The position numbers and the translations under genes are program-made. The notes under the pieces are model-generated. The model did no database searches. It saw nothing but the letters and a program-made list of their open reading frames with translations, and had not been told where the DNA came from. Below are positions 62,373-64,000 of a DNA stretch of 64,000 nucleotides, in pieces (the first letter of the stretch is position 1; every line of letters starts with the position of its first letter). The stretch lies in contig CAZFXS010000003.1 in assembly GCA_964523395.1 (NCBI GenBank), forward strand, positions 1-64,000. Reading direction: 5' to 3'. The DNA is from JANYJZ01 sp964523395 (GTDB lineage Bacteria > Bacteroidota > Ignavibacteria > UBA10030 > SZUA-254).

Positions 62373-62897
62373 TTACTTTATCTTCTTCGCTGTCTCTTTT
62401 TTGTATTCTTCCAGGTAGACATTCCACTGTTTTGTCTTGTAATGGTCCTCACTGAAGTACTTCAATATCGGCAAGAAATCTTCCGCTTTCACATACCCCG
62501 GGAGAGGGGTAATATATTCGCCGTTTGATTCAAGAAATAAGAGTGTCGGATATCCTGTTACGCCAAATGCCTGGGCCAATCCCCGTTCAGATGTCTTCTG
62601 ATTCTTGTAGCTTGCCGCGGCGTCTGATTCGGCATTCAATTTTATCAAGACATACTGATTGCTGAGATACGGCGCAACGAGTTCATGGTTAAACACTTCT
62701 TTATCCATCTTTTTACACCAACCGCACCAGTCTGTATAGACGTCAACGAGAATTTTTTTCTTCCCCGTTTTTGCCTGTTCCAGTCCCTTATCAAACGACA
62801 GCCATTTCATTTCCGGCGAGGGCTTTTTGGCATTATCCGTGCCGAACGCAAGAGAGGAGAGAAGTAAAGAGAATAGTATGAATGCAGGAATCTTCAT
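62373..62897 (-). CDS. Exported thioredoxin-fold protein (CGWC)
   Basis: A 174-residue protein with a signal peptide (about 1-19, FILFSLLLSSLAFG). The thioredoxin domain has the active site Cys58-GWC-Cys61 (DWCGWCKKMD), the same sequence type as DUF255/thioredoxin_7 proteins, and cis-Pro in VTGYPTLLFL. It probably reduces disulfides or acts as an oxidant in the periplasm. A C-terminal helix with KYFSEDHYKTKQW ends in a basic tail. Partner unknown. Confidence 0.9.
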   Translation of the reverse strand: MKIPAFILFSLLLSSLAFGTDNAKKPSPEMKWLSFDKGLEQAKTGKKKILVDVYTDWCGWCKKMDKEVFNHELVAPYLSNQYVLIKLNAESDAAASYKNQKTSERGLAQAFGVTGYPTLLFLESNGEYITPLPGYVKAEDFLPILKYFSEDHYKTKQWNVYLEEYKKETAKKIK

Positions 62898-62942
62898 GAG
62901 TTAACTCTTACAAAGAAACAAATAATTCTCCGGAAGTGCAAA

Positions 62943-63848
62943 TCATGGGAAAGTAATTCCGACAGCGATAGTGTGAGTTGACCCTAAGCCCGAAGTAAAC
63001 GGCACAAACGCGTAATCCACGTTAAGTATCCCCTGGTGAACCCCGGCACCGACGGACACATTTTTGGCATCGTATCCGGTTTGATATCCGCCGCGGACCA
63101 TGAATGCGTTGTTGAATAATACTTCTCCTCCGATGTGCAAGTGTGTATTGCCTTCGCCGGTCATTGAAACAATATCGGCTGCAAGGATGAATGCGCCGTC
63201 GATAGATTCAACTGCCGATTCGTATGCTCCTCCTGCCCGCAGAATAACGGGAAGGGAGGATTGCTCATACCTCAGTTCGTTGACCGATCCGAGATTCTGG
63301 ATCGATGCGCCGATGTGGATGTTGTTGTCAACGCGATACAAGGAACCGAGATCTATGGCAAATCCCGACGCGTCATCGATATAAATTTTCTCATACAGAA
63401 ATTTACCCGTAATGCCAATCTGCAATTCGGGGTTAACCTTATATGCGGCGGAGAGTCCTATGGAAGCGTTGCGTGCGGTAAATGTGCTGAGCGCCGGGCC
63501 CGGCACATTGCGGACTTCGATATCATCGATGCTTGTGGAATTAATTCCCAGTCCCAGCGATAGAGAACCGCCGGTTGTTGTGGCGCCGATGAAATCAGTT
63601 CTGGAATCCTGAATCCAGTTGCGATGCATAAGCAACAGTTGTGATGATTCGGAAAGCGATGCGGGATTATAATACAGTGCTGCCGGGTCATTGCCTACAG
63701 CGGTATATGCTTCCCCCATGCCAAGGGCTCTTGCCCCGACACCGACTTTTAAAAATGAAAAACCTGATTCTCCGGTTTGCGCCGGAGCAGATCCAATCGT
63801 AAAAAGAATAAGTACAATGATCATTCCCGAAATAGTTTTCATGAGCAC
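62943..63848 (-). CDS. PorV/PorQ-family outer-membrane protein
   Basis: A 301-residue protein (299 from the ATG at 63842, which gives a cleaner signal peptide than the GTG at 63848). After the signal (to about residue 23, SAPAQ) comes GFSFLKVGVGARALGMGEAYTAVGNDPAALYYNPASL, the hallmark of the PorV/PorQ family, a 14-stranded FadL-like barrel. In T9SS systems PorV ferries cargo to the surface attachment machinery; this member could be PorV or a PorQ-like paralogue. Last visible complete gene on this strand; the partial gene upstream ends just before its start. It fits the three T9SS cargo genes at 31-44 kb. Confidence 0.88.
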   Translation of the reverse strand: MLMKTISGMIIVLILFTIGSAPAQTGESGFSFLKVGVGARALGMGEAYTAVGNDPAALYYNPASLSESSQLLLMHRNWIQDSRTDFIGATTTGGSLSLGLGINSTSIDDIEVRNVPGPALSTFTARNASIGLSAAYKVNPELQIGITGKFLYEKIYIDDASGFAIDLGSLYRVDNNIHIGASIQNLGSVNELRYEQSSLPVILRAGGAYESAVESIDGAFILAADIVSMTGEGNTHLHIGGEVLFNNAFMVRGGYQTGYDAKNVSVGAGVHQGILNVDYAFVPFTSGLGSTHTIAVGITFP

Positions 63849-64000
63849 TCAGAACGAAGATGATAAGGAAATAATATGCATGCCGTGTGAAGCATATGAT
63901 TCGACAACATAACTGTAATGGATTGCCGGTGACCATCCGTCAAGCGGATTCACGACGCTGAAACCGAACGAGGGTTTTGCCCCGGTGGCATCGTCACCGA
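63849..64000 (-). CDS. C-terminal end of a likely outer-membrane beta-barrel protein (start beyond window)
   Basis: The minus-strand frame is open from the right edge to a TGA at 63849-63851 (49 codons visible). It reads GDDATGAKPSFGFSVVNPLD ... and ends in HIISLSSSF, a terminal Phe with alternating strand pattern typical of outer-membrane barrels recognised by BamA. The stop touches the start of the PorV-like gene, so the two are co-transcribed. Identity cannot be fixed from this fragment. Confidence 0.55.
   Translation of the reverse strand, partial: GDDATGAKPSFGFSVVNPLDGWSPAIHYSYVVESYASHGMHIISLSSSF

Overview
The window is a compact, mostly chromosomal stretch from a Gram-negative bacterium, most likely of the Bacteroidota-Chlorobiota-Ignavibacteriota group. 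Three large secreted proteins end in a type IX secretion (T9SS) sorting domain with the N-Y-P-N-P-F-N-P signature. A PorV/PorQ-family protein lies at the right end. Outer-membrane and LPS genes (lptE, tamB, rfaE1/rfaE2, two family-9 glycosyltransferases) show a two-membrane envelope. Four intergenic regions carry a TTTG-like box, a spacer of exactly 20 nt and a TAnnTTTG-like box, the promoter form known from Bacteroidota. The placement is inference from gene content; no phylogeny was run.

Layout: (1) 1-4950, minus strand: a tight operon miaB > TPR/SPOR protein > sigma-54 activator without a receiver > lptE > GT2 glycosyltransferase (cut by the left edge). (2) 5.2-13.2 kb: a small membrane/coiled-coil protein with pta and a DUF1624-like membrane protein, anmK, nfo, an AmrS-type radical SAM enzyme, a doubled DUF309 protein, then (minus) two charged coiled-coil/TPR proteins, the second (13.3-16.2 kb) with 108-bp tandem repeats. 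(3) 16.4-25.5 kb: queF and a DUF423 protein, then (minus) rfaE1 > rfaE2 > tamB > rnr. (4) 25.6-30.7 kb: an SpoU RNA methyltransferase, a propeller-type sensor kinase with its LuxR-type response regulator, and a CheY-like receiver. (5) 30.9-43.6 kb: the accessory part, with four exported proteins (three with T9SS tails), a broken fragment of one of them, and a 2089-residue protein built from six copies of a repeat I cannot name, followed by SdrD-B-like domains. (6) 43.8-48.3 kb: nuoABCDEF, stopping before nuoG. (7) 48.3-52.8 kb, minus: an SpoIIE-type phosphatase, a 5'-nucleotidase and a small c-type cytochrome with a CX4CH haem motif. (8) 53.1-64 kb: tRNA-Ala(GGC), an ATP-grasp enzyme with a methyltransferase, an AhpD-like protein coupled to a PAS-PAS-GAF protein, a 41-residue membrane peptide, lysC, two GT9 glycosyltransferases, a YceI protein, a thioredoxin, a PorV-like protein and the C-terminal end of a likely outer-membrane protein.

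How it fits together: the rfaE pair makes ADP-heptose precursors and the GT9 pair could use them, LptE would help place LPS, and TamB serves outer-membrane assembly. The T9SS cargo genes lie directly downstream of a two-component system that may control them. The parts most worth a second look are the 2089-residue protein with its unusual repeat and long leader, the two-lobed domain shared by two T9SS cargo proteins, the pseudogene remnant whose tail supplies the ribosome binding site of the next gene, and several small features below usual gene-calling size.
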